Part shown: piece by piece, positions 15,199-23,582 of the stretch
Numbering within the stretch: the stretch's first letter is position 1
Layout of the letters: each line of letters begins with the position of its first letter
Assembly: GCA_035593725.1 (NCBI GenBank)
Contig: DAOSZN010000002.1
Location: 1-64,000, forward strand
Source of the DNA: UBA4971 sp029551185
GTDB lineage: Bacteria; Bacillota; SHA-98; UBA4971
Direction: 5' to 3'
DNA length: 64,000 nt
Made by a program: the position numbers and the translations under genes
The notes under the pieces: generated by a model
Database searches by the model: none
What the model saw: the letters and a program-made list of their open reading frames with translations, nothing else
Told to the model about the DNA's origin: nothing

Positions 15199-15651
15199 AT
15201 GTCGCGGACAGATATCTCAAATATGCTGCGTGATGTCGGGATTAGGCCTACCCCGCAAAGGGTCGCCATATATGAGGCCCTGAAAGGGACGACTCGACAC
15301 CCTACAGCAGAAGCGATCTATGAAGCGGTAAAGAGTGATTTCCCCAGTCTTAGCCTTAATACAGTATATGATGCGCTGCAGACATTTACGGAGGCAGGAC
15401 TTATCAGGAAGCTCGCCATGAAGGAAAACATATCGAGGTATGACGGAAAGCCGGCTCCCCATGGGCATTTTGTCTGCATAAGGTGCGGGCGTGTAGAGGA
15501 TCTAAGGGCGGCCGTAGACGAAGAGCTGAAGCGAATTGATCTAATGCTAAAAGACAAGATCAATGGACGGATAGTCGACAGGGATTATAGATTCTATGGA
15601 TACTGCACCGAGTGCGAAAGTGAGATGTCTCCATACAACAAGAAAAGCTAG
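15199..15651 (+). CDS. perR: Fur-family regulator, PerR-like
   Basis: This 150-aa metal-dependent repressor begins with a winged helix (RPTPQRVAIYEALKG; recognition part SLSLNTVYDALQTF). It continues with the dimerisation/metal domain: RYDGKPAPHGHFVCIRCGR, with the His, Asp and HxH ligands, and two CxxC pairs (CIRC, CTEC) for the structural zinc. HPT in the first domain supplies the His ligand found in PerR. PerR senses peroxide by metal-catalysed His oxidation. It heads a group with a peroxiredoxin remnant and desulfoferrodoxin, which supports an oxidative-stress role rather than iron uptake. The ATG at 15199 follows an AAGGTGGGAGAA-type site. Confidence 0.85.
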   Translation: MSRTDISNMLRDVGIRPTPQRVAIYEALKGTTRHPTAEAIYEAVKSDFPSLSLNTVYDALQTFTEAGLIRKLAMKENISRYDGKPAPHGHFVCIRCGRVEDLRAAVDEELKRIDLMLKDKINGRIVDRDYRFYGYCTECESEMSPYNKKS

Positions 15652-15843
15652 GAGGTTAGTAATATAGCTCTCCAGACTTCCAGCGAACATGGGGTAGCTA
15701 CTCCGGCTAATTGGCAACCAGGTGATGACGTTATCATTCCGCCGCCCGGGTCCTGTGGACTCGTCGAGGAACGCGTTGCGAAGGCAGGCGAGGATTACTA
15801 CTGTCTTGATTGGTTCCTGTGTTTCAAGAAATTGGAGAAATAG
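15652..15843 (+). pseudogene. 5'-deleted peroxiredoxin (C-terminal 60 codons only)
   Basis: An open frame without a start codon encodes the C-terminal part of a Prx6/AhpC-type peroxiredoxin: TPANWQPGDDVIIPPPGSCG and YYCLDWFLCFKKLEK, ending at TAG 15841-15843. The N-terminal two thirds, with the peroxidatic cysteine, are missing. A good site AGGAGG (15650-15655) followed by TTAGTAATAT remains just before the fragment. It looks as if a deletion removed everything from the start codon to about codon 160 of the original gene. It lies directly after the perR-like stop codon. Confidence 0.85.
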
Positions 15844-15900
15844 TGCCTTACAGCAGCCGCGTTATTGCATATTATCATGGATAGACAGGAGGCGTGTATA

Positions 15901-16278
15901 ATGACGAAAAGGTTGGAGATCTATAAGTGTGAAATCTGTGGGAATATTGTTGAGGTAGTTCATGAGGGCGCAGGTAAACTCGTGTGTTGTGGGAAGCCTA
16001 TGATTCTTATGACTGAAAACACAGAGGATGCTTCCAGGGAAAAGCATGTTCCTGTAATTGAACGTGTATCCAAAGGTGTGAAAGTTGCGGTAGGAAGTGT
16101 CCCTCACCCAATGGATGAGGACCATTACATTGAGTGGATACAGGTAATCACAGGCGGAAAGGCTTACCGGGAGTTCCTGAAGCCGGGCGATACCCCGGAA
16201 GCAATGTTCGGGATTGAAGCAGACGATATCACGGCAAGGGGATACTGTGATAAACACGGATTATGGAAAGCCACTTAG
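15901..16278 (+). CDS. dfx: Desulfoferrodoxin (superoxide reductase)
   Basis: This 125-aa protein reduces superoxide to peroxide without releasing oxygen, a defence typical of anaerobes. The N-terminal desulforedoxin centre has CEICG and CCGKP (four Cys, Fe centre I). The catalytic centre II ligands are visible as EKHVPVIE, SVPHPMDEDHYIEWI and the C-terminal YCDKHGLW. The ATG at 15901 follows AGGAGGCGTGTATA; a longer frame from 15865 has no site. It sits after the PerR-like gene and is probably part of its regulon. A terminator follows. Because the neighbouring peroxiredoxin is broken, the peroxide produced must be removed by an enzyme encoded elsewhere. Confidence 0.95.
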   Translation: MTKRLEIYKCEICGNIVEVVHEGAGKLVCCGKPMILMTENTEDASREKHVPVIERVSKGVKVAVGSVPHPMDEDHYIEWIQVITGGKAYREFLKPGDTPEAMFGIEADDITARGYCDKHGLWKAT

Positions 16279-16293
16279 GAACAGACAGCGACT

Positions 16294-16338
16294 TGCGCCG
16301 ACCTTGCAGGATGGGTTTGCGGGGGTCGGCGCATTTTC
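16294..16338 (+). terminator. Intrinsic terminator after desulfoferrodoxin
   Basis: Arms TGCGCCGACC (16294-16303) and GGTCGGCGCA (16324-16333) form a perfect 10-bp stem with a 20-nt loop, followed by TTTTC. It may also end the convergent tautomerase transcript. Confidence 0.8.
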
Positions 16339-16379
16339 ATTAAGTCATTGGTGCAACCAAGAGGTGACAGCCCGGTCCG

Positions 16380-16565
16380 TTAATTGTCGCACCAAAGCCT
16401 TCCTGCTTTTGCGTAATTATCAGTTTTCATCTCTCGCATTATGATGCTGACCGCCGTCTCCGGGCAATTCAGCGATTCAGCTATGGCTTTGGTGACTTTC
16501 TCCGCAAGAACGCGTTTTTGTTCCACTGTTTTGCCTTCAAAGAAATCAATCTGCACAATCGGCAT
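16380..16565 (-). CDS. 4-oxalocrotonate tautomerase family protein
   Basis: This 61-aa protein begins MPIVQIDFFEGKT; removal of Met exposes the catalytic Pro1 of the tautomerase superfamily. An Arg-rich helix region and the C-terminal strand (AVSIIMREMKTDNYAKAG) agree with 4-OT enzymes, which act as hexamers on enol-keto substrates. The natural substrate in anaerobic Bacillota is not known. AAGGAGG stands 9 bases before the ATG. It is a single gene convergent with dfx. Confidence 0.88.
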   Translation of the reverse strand: MPIVQIDFFEGKTVEQKRVLAEKVTKAIAESLNCPETAVSIIMREMKTDNYAKAGRLWCDN

Positions 16566-16741
16566 GTTCGGTAACCTCCTTACATGAATCAGATGAAAAT
16601 CCTTGTAGACACCAATCCGGACGCGTAACCCGGATGAGTCACACTAGGCGTATTGTGATATTCTCTGCCTCAATGTCAAGTCCTTTCGCAATTTGAATCA
16701 TGTGAGTTGGCAACGAACCCTTTATGTCCGCTTCTGTTTAA

Positions 16742-16771
16742 TTGAAATCATATTAAGCCAAAGAGTATAAT
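16742..16771 (+). promoter_or_regulatory. Sigma-A-type promoter of the secreted-protein gene
   Basis: TTGAAA at 16742-16747 and TATAAT at 16766-16771 are separated by 18 bp, 31 bp before the GTG start at 16802. GGAGGG lies between them and the start. Confidence 0.65.
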
Positions 16772-16801
16772 ATGGGTAAACTGAGATACGGAGGGAATTG
16801 A

Positions 16802-17539
16802 GTGAAAAGAAAATCACTGCTTCTGTGGGCTCTGGTATGCGCTGTCTCTTTAATCAGTTCATTTGCAGGACCCGCGTCAGGGATTGCTGAAGCTCTGTCT
16901 CGGGGGACCAAAGTGAATCCTGACGTTTCCGTTGACGTTTCAATATCTGTTCCTGTACCTAACTTGAGTCTGGAGGAGACACTATTCATCGGTGCAGCGG
17001 CTGCTTTTTTTGGCATGGACGTGAACATTGTCGCCAATCTTTATTTACCTGCGTCGTCTCGGACTGTTACGGTTGAGGCGACGACTCCTCACGTTGCAGT
17101 CAGTGAGCCCAAGGCTCTTATTTCCGCTATTTATATGTCTGAGTACTATGATGAAGATCCGCTTAATATCATAGGCATGAGGGAAAATGGACATGGCTGG
17201 GATGAGATCTCTGACCGGAAAGCTAAAGGCAAGAAGAACAAGAACAAGATTAAGAAGGGTTCTGATTTTGAAACCGACAGTTTTGTAGCATTCGTTACAT
17301 CCTACTATGATTTCCCCCCTGCCCAAGTGCGGAAATGGTTGTCTTTGGGAATGAGCGAAACAGAGATCATGTTTGCTTTGAACCTTGCTGCCAGGGCAAA
17401 AGTCAACCCTAACGCCATGATTAATGAATGGCGGAAAGGGGAGAGTTGGGAGGCAATTGGTGCAAAATACAAGATCTCCGTGGATGATCTGGCTAAACCT
17501 GTAGTTCCGGTAAAGAAGTTTGACAATGCTCTTCCATAA
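16802..17539 (+). CDS. Secreted protein of unknown function with repeated helical segments
   Basis: This 245-aa product has a clear signal peptide (MKRKSLLLWALVCAVSLISS, then a cleavable FAGPASG region). I do not recognise a family. The mature part contains related helical units: one near 110-135 ends NIIGMRENGHGWDEIS, and one near 200-225 ends MINEWRKGESWEAIGAKY. Both pair a conserved W with an EI/AI turn. A Lys/Asn-rich linker (KAKGKKNKNKIKKG) separates them. A weaker related unit may lie near 55-75. GTG start with GGAGGG five bases upstream. It seems to be a single-gene unit. It could be a cell-envelope or spore-associated protein; that is a guess from its neighbours. Confidence 0.75.
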   Translation: MKRKSLLLWALVCAVSLISSFAGPASGIAEALSRGTKVNPDVSVDVSISVPVPNLSLEETLFIGAAAAFFGMDVNIVANLYLPASSRTVTVEATTPHVAVSEPKALISAIYMSEYYDEDPLNIIGMRENGHGWDEISDRKAKGKKNKNKIKKGSDFETDSFVAFVTSYYDFPPAQVRKWLSLGMSETEIMFALNLAARAKVNPNAMINEWRKGESWEAIGAKYKISVDDLAKPVVPVKKFDNALP

Positions 17540-17677
17540 CATACGGCTAAGATCAAGGAGGAAAGCGAGGAGAAGACTCTGCTCCTTGAAATGGGCGGAA
17601 GACGGAATTGCCAAGAATAGAAGAACTTAAACGACAGTCGAGGCTGCTTCGCTATGGAAGGGGAGCGGAAGCCTACC

Positions 17678-18274
17678 ATGAACCCACATTTTTACAGGAA
17701 GGCTCTGGAGTTCGCTTTGCACGCCCATGAAGGTCAGTTCCGTAAGGGATCAGTCATCCCCTACATAACCCATCCGGTTTCCGTGTCTGCCATCCTGGCA
17801 CAATATGGATACGAAGAGGATCTTGTTATCGCAGGGTTGCTTCATGATGTGCTTGAAGATACGGCTGTCACTCCGACTGAATTAGAAAGTAGATTCGGAG
17901 AGCGTATTGTCTTGCTTGTCAGCGGTGTTACGGAGAAGAAGAAAGACGCCAAAGGTCTACCGCGCGCATGGGAGATCAGGAAAGAGGAAGGCCTCAGGCA
18001 TTTAGGAGTTGCGCAGGAGCAGGTGGTAGCGCTGAAAGCTGCCGATGCCTTGCATAATGTTGAATGTCTTATCCGGGATCTCCGGATTGTCGGGGACGAT
18101 ATCTGGACTCGGTTCAAGAGAGGCAAGGAACAACAACTTGATTACTACATGCGTCTGTCACGCCTCATCCGGGATCGCTTGGGAGAAGCTCCTCTTGCGC
18201 TTGAGTTGTGTGAGGCAGTTGATAAACTGGAGAAGCTGGCCTTGCCTAGCGCGTCCCCCACGTTGAGCAGGTGA
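17678..18274 (+). CDS. HD-domain (p)ppGpp-hydrolase-like protein
   Basis: This 198-aa protein is a single HD domain of the RelA/SpoT hydrolase type: HAHEGQFRKGSVIPYITHP, then LLHDVLEDT carrying the HD pair, and KAADALHN with the late Asp. No synthetase, TGS or ACT domain is present, so it resembles small alarmone hydrolases (Mesh1-like). It could remove (p)ppGpp or act on another pyrophosphorylated nucleotide. I choose the ATG at 17678 because GGAAGGGGAG precedes it by 12 bases; an ATG at 17654 lacks a site. The codons fit the surrounding genes. It lies between a secreted protein and a spore coat protein. Confidence 0.85.
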   Translation: MNPHFYRKALEFALHAHEGQFRKGSVIPYITHPVSVSAILAQYGYEEDLVIAGLLHDVLEDTAVTPTELESRFGERIVLLVSGVTEKKKDAKGLPRAWEIRKEEGLRHLGVAQEQVVALKAADALHNVECLIRDLRIVGDDIWTRFKRGKEQQLDYYMRLSRLIRDRLGEAPLALELCEAVDKLEKLALPSASPTLSR

Positions 18275-18356
18275 AGAGCAGATATGTCTTCCCCTTTTTC
18301 TGTTATATGAATAAACCTTCCTTAAGTGAACCACACTTGGTGTGGAGGTGGTTCAA

Positions 18357-18857
18357 GTGGGTTTCCAACTTACCCAAAAGGAGCAGCTATTACTAAAGGA
18401 TCAACTAAGCCATGAGAAAGTTTGCATTGAAAAGTACAGCAACTACGTGGAGCAGGCTAGAGATCCTCAGTTGAAGCAGCTGTTTAATCAGTATGGGTTC
18501 CAGGAGCAACAGCATTATGATACCATTAATCAATTACTCCAAGGACAGCAAGTGAGCACCCAAGGAGGGCAAGGTCAACAGCAAGGTCTGCAGGCAGGCC
18601 AATTCATGGAATGGAAAGGACAGCAGCTTGTAGGACAGCAAGTCTCCGCAGGCATGACTATGCAAGATGACGCTATGCTTTGTAGCGACATTCTGATGAC
18701 TGAGAAATACATCTCAGGCACATACGACACTGCGATTTTCGAATCAGTAAACCCCAATATCCGCCAAGCGTTGCAGCACATCCAAAAGGAAGAGCAGCAA
18801 CATGGTGAAGGAATCTTCAACTATATGCAACAACACGGGATGTATAATCCTAAGTAA
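18357..18857 (+). CDS. CotF-like spore coat protein
   Basis: This 166-aa protein belongs to the CotF/DUF2383-like ferritin-fold coat proteins. It has two four-helix-type halves (QKEQLLLKDQLSHEKVCIEK and DAMLCSDILMTEKYISGTYD) separated by a Gln/Gly-rich linker. A Gln-rich C-terminal end (QKEEQQHGEGIFNYMQQHG) follows. The His and Glu positions resemble ferritin-like ligands. It marks the organism as an endospore former. The start is the GTG at 18357, with GGAGGTGG six bases upstream; a GTG at 18342 is overlapped by that site. The gene stands alone. Confidence 0.85.
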   Translation: MGFQLTQKEQLLLKDQLSHEKVCIEKYSNYVEQARDPQLKQLFNQYGFQEQQHYDTINQLLQGQQVSTQGGQGQQQGLQAGQFMEWKGQQLVGQQVSAGMTMQDDAMLCSDILMTEKYISGTYDTAIFESVNPNIRQALQHIQKEEQQHGEGIFNYMQQHGMYNPK

Positions 18858-18893
18858 CAGAAGATCAGTGGCAAACAGTAGAAATACGGCTTC

Positions 18894-18943
18894 GGGGCGC
18901 CATGTAAACAGCGGGATATGTAGGCAAAAGAGGCGCCCTTTTT
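18894..18943. terminator. Probable terminator between convergent coat and nagZ genes
   Basis: Arms GGGCGCC (18895-18901) and GGCGCCC (18932-18938) enclose a 30-nt loop and are followed by TTTTT. The long loop makes it weaker than a typical terminator. Confidence 0.55.
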
Positions 18944-19000
18944 CGCCTTGAGTGAGAAATCCTTTGATGTTTTGGTTTCCTTTAAAACTCAAACTGCTCC

Positions 19001-20785
19001 TCAGTCCGTGCAGACGATGCCGTCTCCGAACCTATGCAGTCCCGGGATGGTGACCGGCAGTCTTCCTACCGGCTGGGTCAGTCCGAAGATGACCTCCGCC
19101 ACTGCTTGCATAGTACAGTCCCTGAATCCATAGGCTGCCATGTAGGTCCCTGCTTCAGGGAACTCCTTGATATCATAAGGGTTCCGCATGGCTACGATTA
19201 CACAAGGCGCGCCGGTTGCCAGAATGGCCCTTGCCAGAGTTCCTTGCTCTTTATAAATGTGGGCATTGTATGTCCCGAGGATTATTACGCTTTTTGTGCC
19301 GGTGTAGCTTGTCTTAGCAAGATCCACGGCATGTTTAATCTCTTGGAAGGTGGGGTTTTGCGATACAGTAAGTGTCTGTAAATGAGGGACAAATCGTTTA
19401 GCTGCAGATACCAGCGGCGAACTGACAAGCTGTTTATCTTCTACTTGGGTGATGGATCCTATATCAGGACTAATCACCAGAAGTTTCATATTCGGATCAG
19501 GCTTCATGGGGATAAGGTTGTCTGAGTTTCGGAGGAGAGTCACGGAATTCCTTGCGATTTCAAGAGCCAAGGTCTGATGATCCCGATACTCAACCGGTCC
19601 GATGGTCTCAGGGTGTAGACTCGGAAGTACGCTCTGAGGCTCCCGGATGTCCTGAGACTCCGGATCTTCTTGAAGTGACGACTTTTGCGATTTGCAGTAA
19701 GGATAACCGATAAGTCCATACTTGGCTTTGACTCGAAGGATACGATTTACCGATTCATCCACTCTCTCCCTGCTGATGCGCCCGGATTCCACAGCTTCAT
19801 ATAGAGCCTGTACAGCTGTGACCTGGCGGTCTCGATAATGGCATAACAACGCTATATCAGCCCCGGCCTCAATTGCTCTTACAGTTGCTTCCTCAGAGGA
19901 ACATGTCTTCGTAATTGCGCCCATGTATAGGTCATCAGTGATGATAATCCCTCGGAAGCCGAACCGCTCTTTGATTAACCCGGTCAAAACCCGGTGTGAC
20001 AATGTGCCGGGCACTCCATGCATAGGTTCAACTGCCGGGTACACAACGTGGGAAGTCATAACCGCGTCAACCCCTGCCTGTATCGCTGCGACAAAAGGCG
20101 AGAATTCAACTTGTTCCAAACGCTCCAGAGGATGGGATACTGTCGGGAGATCCAGGTGCGAATCTATCGTGATGTCACCCTTGCCCGGGCAATGCTTTGC
20201 TGTTGCCACCACCCCGGATTCCTGGTAACCTCGGACTGCGGCAACTCCAAGCCTCGTTACAAGTTCCGCGGATTCTCCGTATGAGCGCACACCGATGCCG
20301 GGATTAAGAGGATTGTTGTTGATATCGAGGACAGGTGCAAGGTTCATATTGATTCCAAGGGCCAGCATTTCTTTGGCCATTGCAGTAGCAGCCTGTCCGG
20401 CGTACTCCTCTGATTTTGCACAAGGGGTGGCACCTAAAGCCATATTCCCAGGGAACACAGTGGCACCTTTGACTAATCGGGTTACTACACCGCCTTCCTG
20501 GTCGATTGCAATGAGACAACCTATGGGACAATGCCGCGCTGCTGCAATTTGTTGTAGGTGAGCGGTAAGCGCTTGGGTTTGCAAGGGATCCGGAACGTTT
20601 CGTCCCATCAGTATGACATTCCCTATGTGATACCTCGTTATGAATTCCTGATCAGATTCAGTCAGCATCGGCCCGTCAAATCCTATCATCAGCATTTGAC
20701 CCAGCTTCTCTTCGAGGCTAATCCGGGTGATGAATTCAGATAGACCCGGCTCATACTTATCCCGGGCATTATCATACAAAACCAT
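19001..20785 (-). CDS. nagZ: Beta-N-acetylglucosaminidase of GH3 (NagZ type)
   Basis: This 594-aa enzyme removes non-reducing GlcNAc from muropeptide or cell-wall fragments. The GH3 catalytic domain has LIAIDQEGGVVTRL, NMNLAPVLDINNNP, the KHCPGKGD motif (Cys replaces the usual Phe) whose following segment DSHLDLP carries the catalytic His-Asp pair, and the nucleophile in IIITDDLYMGAI. A C-terminal GH3_C-like domain (about 420-590) is present, as in Bacillus NagZ. No strong signal peptide is seen at the chosen start. That start is the ATG at 20785, preceded by AAAAAGGAGGTGC; an ATG at 20818 lacks a site. It is divergent from the ABC importer and namZ, its functional partners. Confidence 0.92.
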   Translation of the reverse strand: MVLYDNARDKYEPGLSEFITRISLEEKLGQMLMIGFDGPMLTESDQEFITRYHIGNVILMGRNVPDPLQTQALTAHLQQIAAARHCPIGCLIAIDQEGGVVTRLVKGATVFPGNMALGATPCAKSEEYAGQAATAMAKEMLALGINMNLAPVLDINNNPLNPGIGVRSYGESAELVTRLGVAAVRGYQESGVVATAKHCPGKGDITIDSHLDLPTVSHPLERLEQVEFSPFVAAIQAGVDAVMTSHVVYPAVEPMHGVPGTLSHRVLTGLIKERFGFRGIIITDDLYMGAITKTCSSEEATVRAIEAGADIALLCHYRDRQVTAVQALYEAVESGRISRERVDESVNRILRVKAKYGLIGYPYCKSQKSSLQEDPESQDIREPQSVLPSLHPETIGPVEYRDHQTLALEIARNSVTLLRNSDNLIPMKPDPNMKLLVISPDIGSITQVEDKQLVSSPLVSAAKRFVPHLQTLTVSQNPTFQEIKHAVDLAKTSYTGTKSVIILGTYNAHIYKEQGTLARAILATGAPCVIVAMRNPYDIKEFPEAGTYMAAYGFRDCTMQAVAEVIFGLTQPVGRLPVTIPGLHRFGDGIVCTD

Positions 20786-20818
20786 GCACCTCCTTTTTGA
20801 GCTGATGACAGTTGGCAT

Positions 20819-21111
20819 CTTGTCAAGTGTTGTTGACTGCTAAGTGCGCTTTCCCTTAAGCGTCACGGTGAATTCATGTCACTTTTCACAGGTATGTGGC
20901 GATTCAACACAGGCAATCTACTTGGTTCCCAGCCCAAGATATGAGTGCCTTTGGCAATACATAGCAAAATCCGTCTTCTATGTCAATGGAATAATTCCTG
21001 CCTGTCAATTAGAATATTGGAATAAAGTTTTCGCTTTTTTGGAAGGGATTTCGTTCTCTGCGGAGAATTAACAGCTTAGTAATATCCAGCCAATAAGAAA
21101 GGAAGGATATA
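20819..21111. other. Divergent promoter region between nagZ and the ABC importer
   Basis: These 293 bp hold the start signals of both transcripts. AAGAAAGGAAGGATATA gives the ribosome binding site for the plus-strand gene. I see no clear operator palindrome or riboswitch. Confidence 0.45.
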
Positions 21112-22419
21112 ATGCGAAGGGCTTGTTGGATGCTGGTATTGGTGTTGCTAATCGGGAGCCTGGCAGTGTCTTTTGGTTCAATCTGTGCGGCGAGCAAATG
21201 GACAGGTACAATTCAGGTATGGGATTTCCCGCGTCCTGAAGCTGCAGCAGAGTGGGAACTCCAAGCATTCAAGGAATTTGAGGAACTGCATCCAGGTGTG
21301 AAAATTGAGTACACAAAGCTTACTTGGGCGGGTGGCAATGAAAAACTCGATGTTGCGGTAGCGGCAGGTCAACCACCGGATATCTGCGGCAGCGGTCTAC
21401 GTCTTCCTTATGTCCTTCAGGGAGCTCTTGAGCCTATTGATGACTTTCTTACACCGGAAGACCTGAAAGACTTCCACGAAGGTTCACTCAATGCAGTTAA
21501 GTTGAACGGGAAATATTGGGGATGGCCTTGGTATAACACTCTCTACGTGATGTACTTGAATGCTGACATCTTCAACGAAAGAGGAGTCCCGCTTCCGAAA
21601 AACGGCGAGTGGACATGGGACGAGTTCCTCAGCGCTATGCAGAAGTTAACATTTGACCGTGACGGCGACGGAAAGATAGATGTCTATGGTTTCGGTTTCA
21701 CCTTCCAACCAACATATCTCCAGCCATTTGGGTTCATCTATGCAGAGGGCGGAAGAATCCTTGATATTGACAAGAATGAATTCATTTTGGACAGACCGGA
21801 GGCAGTAGACGGCATACAGCGTCTTTATGACATGGTATGGAAGCATAAATGCGCTCTTCCGGGAGCAGGCGGGCTTACGACTACAGACGTCAACAACGCC
21901 TTCCTGAACACGAGGTCAATTGCGGCATTTGTTGACACGACAGGGATTATCTCTTCGTTTGCAGCTCACAATGAAAAAATTGAAAAAGGCGAAATCGAGG
22001 GAGAAAAGATTAACCTGGTGACAGCGCAATATCCCAAGAGTAAGAGCGGTCAGCCTATAGCTGCAGGCCCCGGCGTAGGAAGCTGGGCAGTATTTAAGCA
22101 GAAGGATCCGGCAAAGCGTGAGGTGGTAATGGAACTTGCAAAATTCATCACAAGAGGCGAGGGACAGAAGGTCGTCGTGCCTCTTATAGGTGTATTCCCG
22201 TCACGCAAGTCAGCAGGTAACGTTTGGGCCGGGGATAAGAATCTCGAGCACATTGTGCCTGCTGTAGAATATGCAGTCTATCCGCCAATGCATCCCAATT
22301 GGCAGAAGATTGATGAGAAAATCATGAGGGAACTACAGCTTGCGATACTTAATGAGAAGACGATTGATGCTGCTTTAAAGGAAGCTAAACGTCAAATGGA
22401 AAGACTTCTTAATTACTAA
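21112..22419 (+). CDS. ABC sugar importer, extracellular substrate-binding protein (family 1)
   Basis: This 435-aa protein has a signal peptide (LVLVLLIGSLAVSFGSICAA) and the family-1 solute-binding fold: IQVWDFPRPEAAAEWE, a GQPPDICGSGLRLPYV segment near 90 and WPWYNTLYVMYLNADIFNE near 145. A calcium-site-like DRDGDGKIDVYGFGF lies near 180. A lipobox is not clear. It should deliver an oligosaccharide to the two permeases that follow. Location beside nagZ and namZ suggests muropeptide-derived sugars. No ATPase gene is present, as is usual when a shared MsmX-type ATPase serves several importers. Confidence 0.9.
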   Translation: MRRACWMLVLVLLIGSLAVSFGSICAASKWTGTIQVWDFPRPEAAAEWELQAFKEFEELHPGVKIEYTKLTWAGGNEKLDVAVAAGQPPDICGSGLRLPYVLQGALEPIDDFLTPEDLKDFHEGSLNAVKLNGKYWGWPWYNTLYVMYLNADIFNERGVPLPKNGEWTWDEFLSAMQKLTFDRDGDGKIDVYGFGFTFQPTYLQPFGFIYAEGGRILDIDKNEFILDRPEAVDGIQRLYDMVWKHKCALPGAGGLTTTDVNNAFLNTRSIAAFVDTTGIISSFAAHNEKIEKGEIEGEKINLVTAQYPKSKSGQPIAAGPGVGSWAVFKQKDPAKREVVMELAKFITRGEGQKVVVPLIGVFPSRKSAGNVWAGDKNLEHIVPAVEYAVYPPMHPNWQKIDEKIMRELQLAILNEKTIDAALKEAKRQMERLLNY

Positions 22420-22432
22420 ACTCAAATGCTCA

Positions 22433-22484
22433 GAAGGCGAGGATGGAAGACCTGCATGAAATCGGCGGGCGCATCCTCGCCTTC
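22433..22484 (+). other. Intercistronic stem-loop after the binding-protein gene
   Basis: A 13-bp stem has arms GAAGGCGAGGATG (22433-22445) and CATCCTCGCCTTC (22472-22484), with no T tract. Such hairpins often protect the 3' end of binding-protein mRNA and lower expression of the permease genes that follow. Confidence 0.6.
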
Positions 22485-22631
22485 CGCCACTTCCGGTCAC
22501 ATTATTCTTGGCTTTCGGTATTGAGCTATCGAGTAAGACATCAAATCCTGTCCGGCCCATAGGATTGCCTCTTGTCCGGCAGCACGATATGTTTTTGCAC
22601 ATAAGAAGCAGTTGTTAGAGAGGTGTCACAG

Positions 22632-23570
22632 ATGGTGGATGGATTGGCAAGGATAAAGCAAGACCCGGAGCCACACAAGACGAACAAAGTCCGTTCCGTC
22701 TTGAAGCTGCTTTATAAGAAAAGATGGGCTTATTACTTTATAGCCCCTGCCACAATCCTGTTTTGCATTTTCACGGTGATACCTGTAATTAGGTCGTTTA
22801 TTCTTGCTTTTCAAGAATTCAGGTTAATGGGGAACGTATGGGTTGGGCTTGACAATTTCAAGTATGTCCTGACTGACCCGGTATTTCACAAAGCAATGCG
22901 TAATACCGCCCTCTATACTGTAATAATGGTTCCACAGGGCGTTCTGAAGGCATTGGTACTTGCAAGTATCTTGCGGAATCTGCCTGAGGCTATGCAGACG
23001 TTCTTCAGAGGCGCGTACTATTTGCCCGGAGTCGCTTCCGCTGTGGTAATTTCCATGGTCTGGAAGTGGATATACGACCCGAATTTCGGCCTTTTTAACC
23101 TGATCCTCGGTAAGTTCGGCTTCGGGCCGTATCCTTGGCTTACAAGCCCGAAAACATCGCTTACAAGCATTATGCTTATGGGTATACTGACAGCTCCGGG
23201 TTACTACATTATCTTGTATCTTGCAGCAATGAAAAAGATTCCCCGCGAGCTGTACGAGGTTGCTGATATTGACGGGGCAACGCCTTTCAGCAAGTGGTGG
23301 AATGTAACATTACCGCTTTTGAAGCCAACAACGCTCTATATTACAATTACCTCCATCATAGGAAGCTTTCAGATATTTACCTCAGCTTATGTAATGACAC
23401 AGGGTGGTCCCGGATACTCCACAATGACAGTGGTGTATCTCATTTACAATACTGCATTCCGTGATTTTGAATTCGGACTCGCTTCTGCTCAAGCCATTGT
23501 GCTTGCAGCCATCATTGTTTTTATTTCTATATTCAACTTCCGTGCATTCTCAACGGATGTTCAGTACTAG
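22632..23570 (+). CDS. ABC sugar importer, permease (MalF type)
   Basis: This 312-aa membrane protein has six predicted transmembrane segments, the first YYFIAPATILFCIFTVIPVI. The cytoplasmic EAA loop reads LYEVADIDGATPFSKWWNV, and the last periplasmic part has YVMTQGGPGYSTMTVVYLIY. It forms a heterodimer with the next gene's product. I use the ATG at 22632, eight bases after GAGAGG, rather than the GTG at 22623. It lies 212 bp from the binding-protein gene, after a stem-loop, and 12 bp before the second permease. Confidence 0.9.
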   Translation: MVDGLARIKQDPEPHKTNKVRSVLKLLYKKRWAYYFIAPATILFCIFTVIPVIRSFILAFQEFRLMGNVWVGLDNFKYVLTDPVFHKAMRNTALYTVIMVPQGVLKALVLASILRNLPEAMQTFFRGAYYLPGVASAVVISMVWKWIYDPNFGLFNLILGKFGFGPYPWLTSPKTSLTSIMLMGILTAPGYYIILYLAAMKKIPRELYEVADIDGATPFSKWWNVTLPLLKPTTLYITITSIIGSFQIFTSAYVMTQGGPGYSTMTVVYLIYNTAFRDFEFGLASAQAIVLAAIIVFISIFNFRAFSTDVQY

Positions 23571-23582
23571 GAGGCGAGGAGA

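Noticed and set aside
17045..17614. 189-aa minus-strand frame opposite the secreted protein
   Set aside because: The plus strand has a signal peptide, ribosome binding site and promoter; the minus product looks random.
17678..18274. The HD protein as the missing HD domain of Cas10
   Set aside because: Its motifs match the alarmone hydrolase type, and it is 7 kb away on the other strand.
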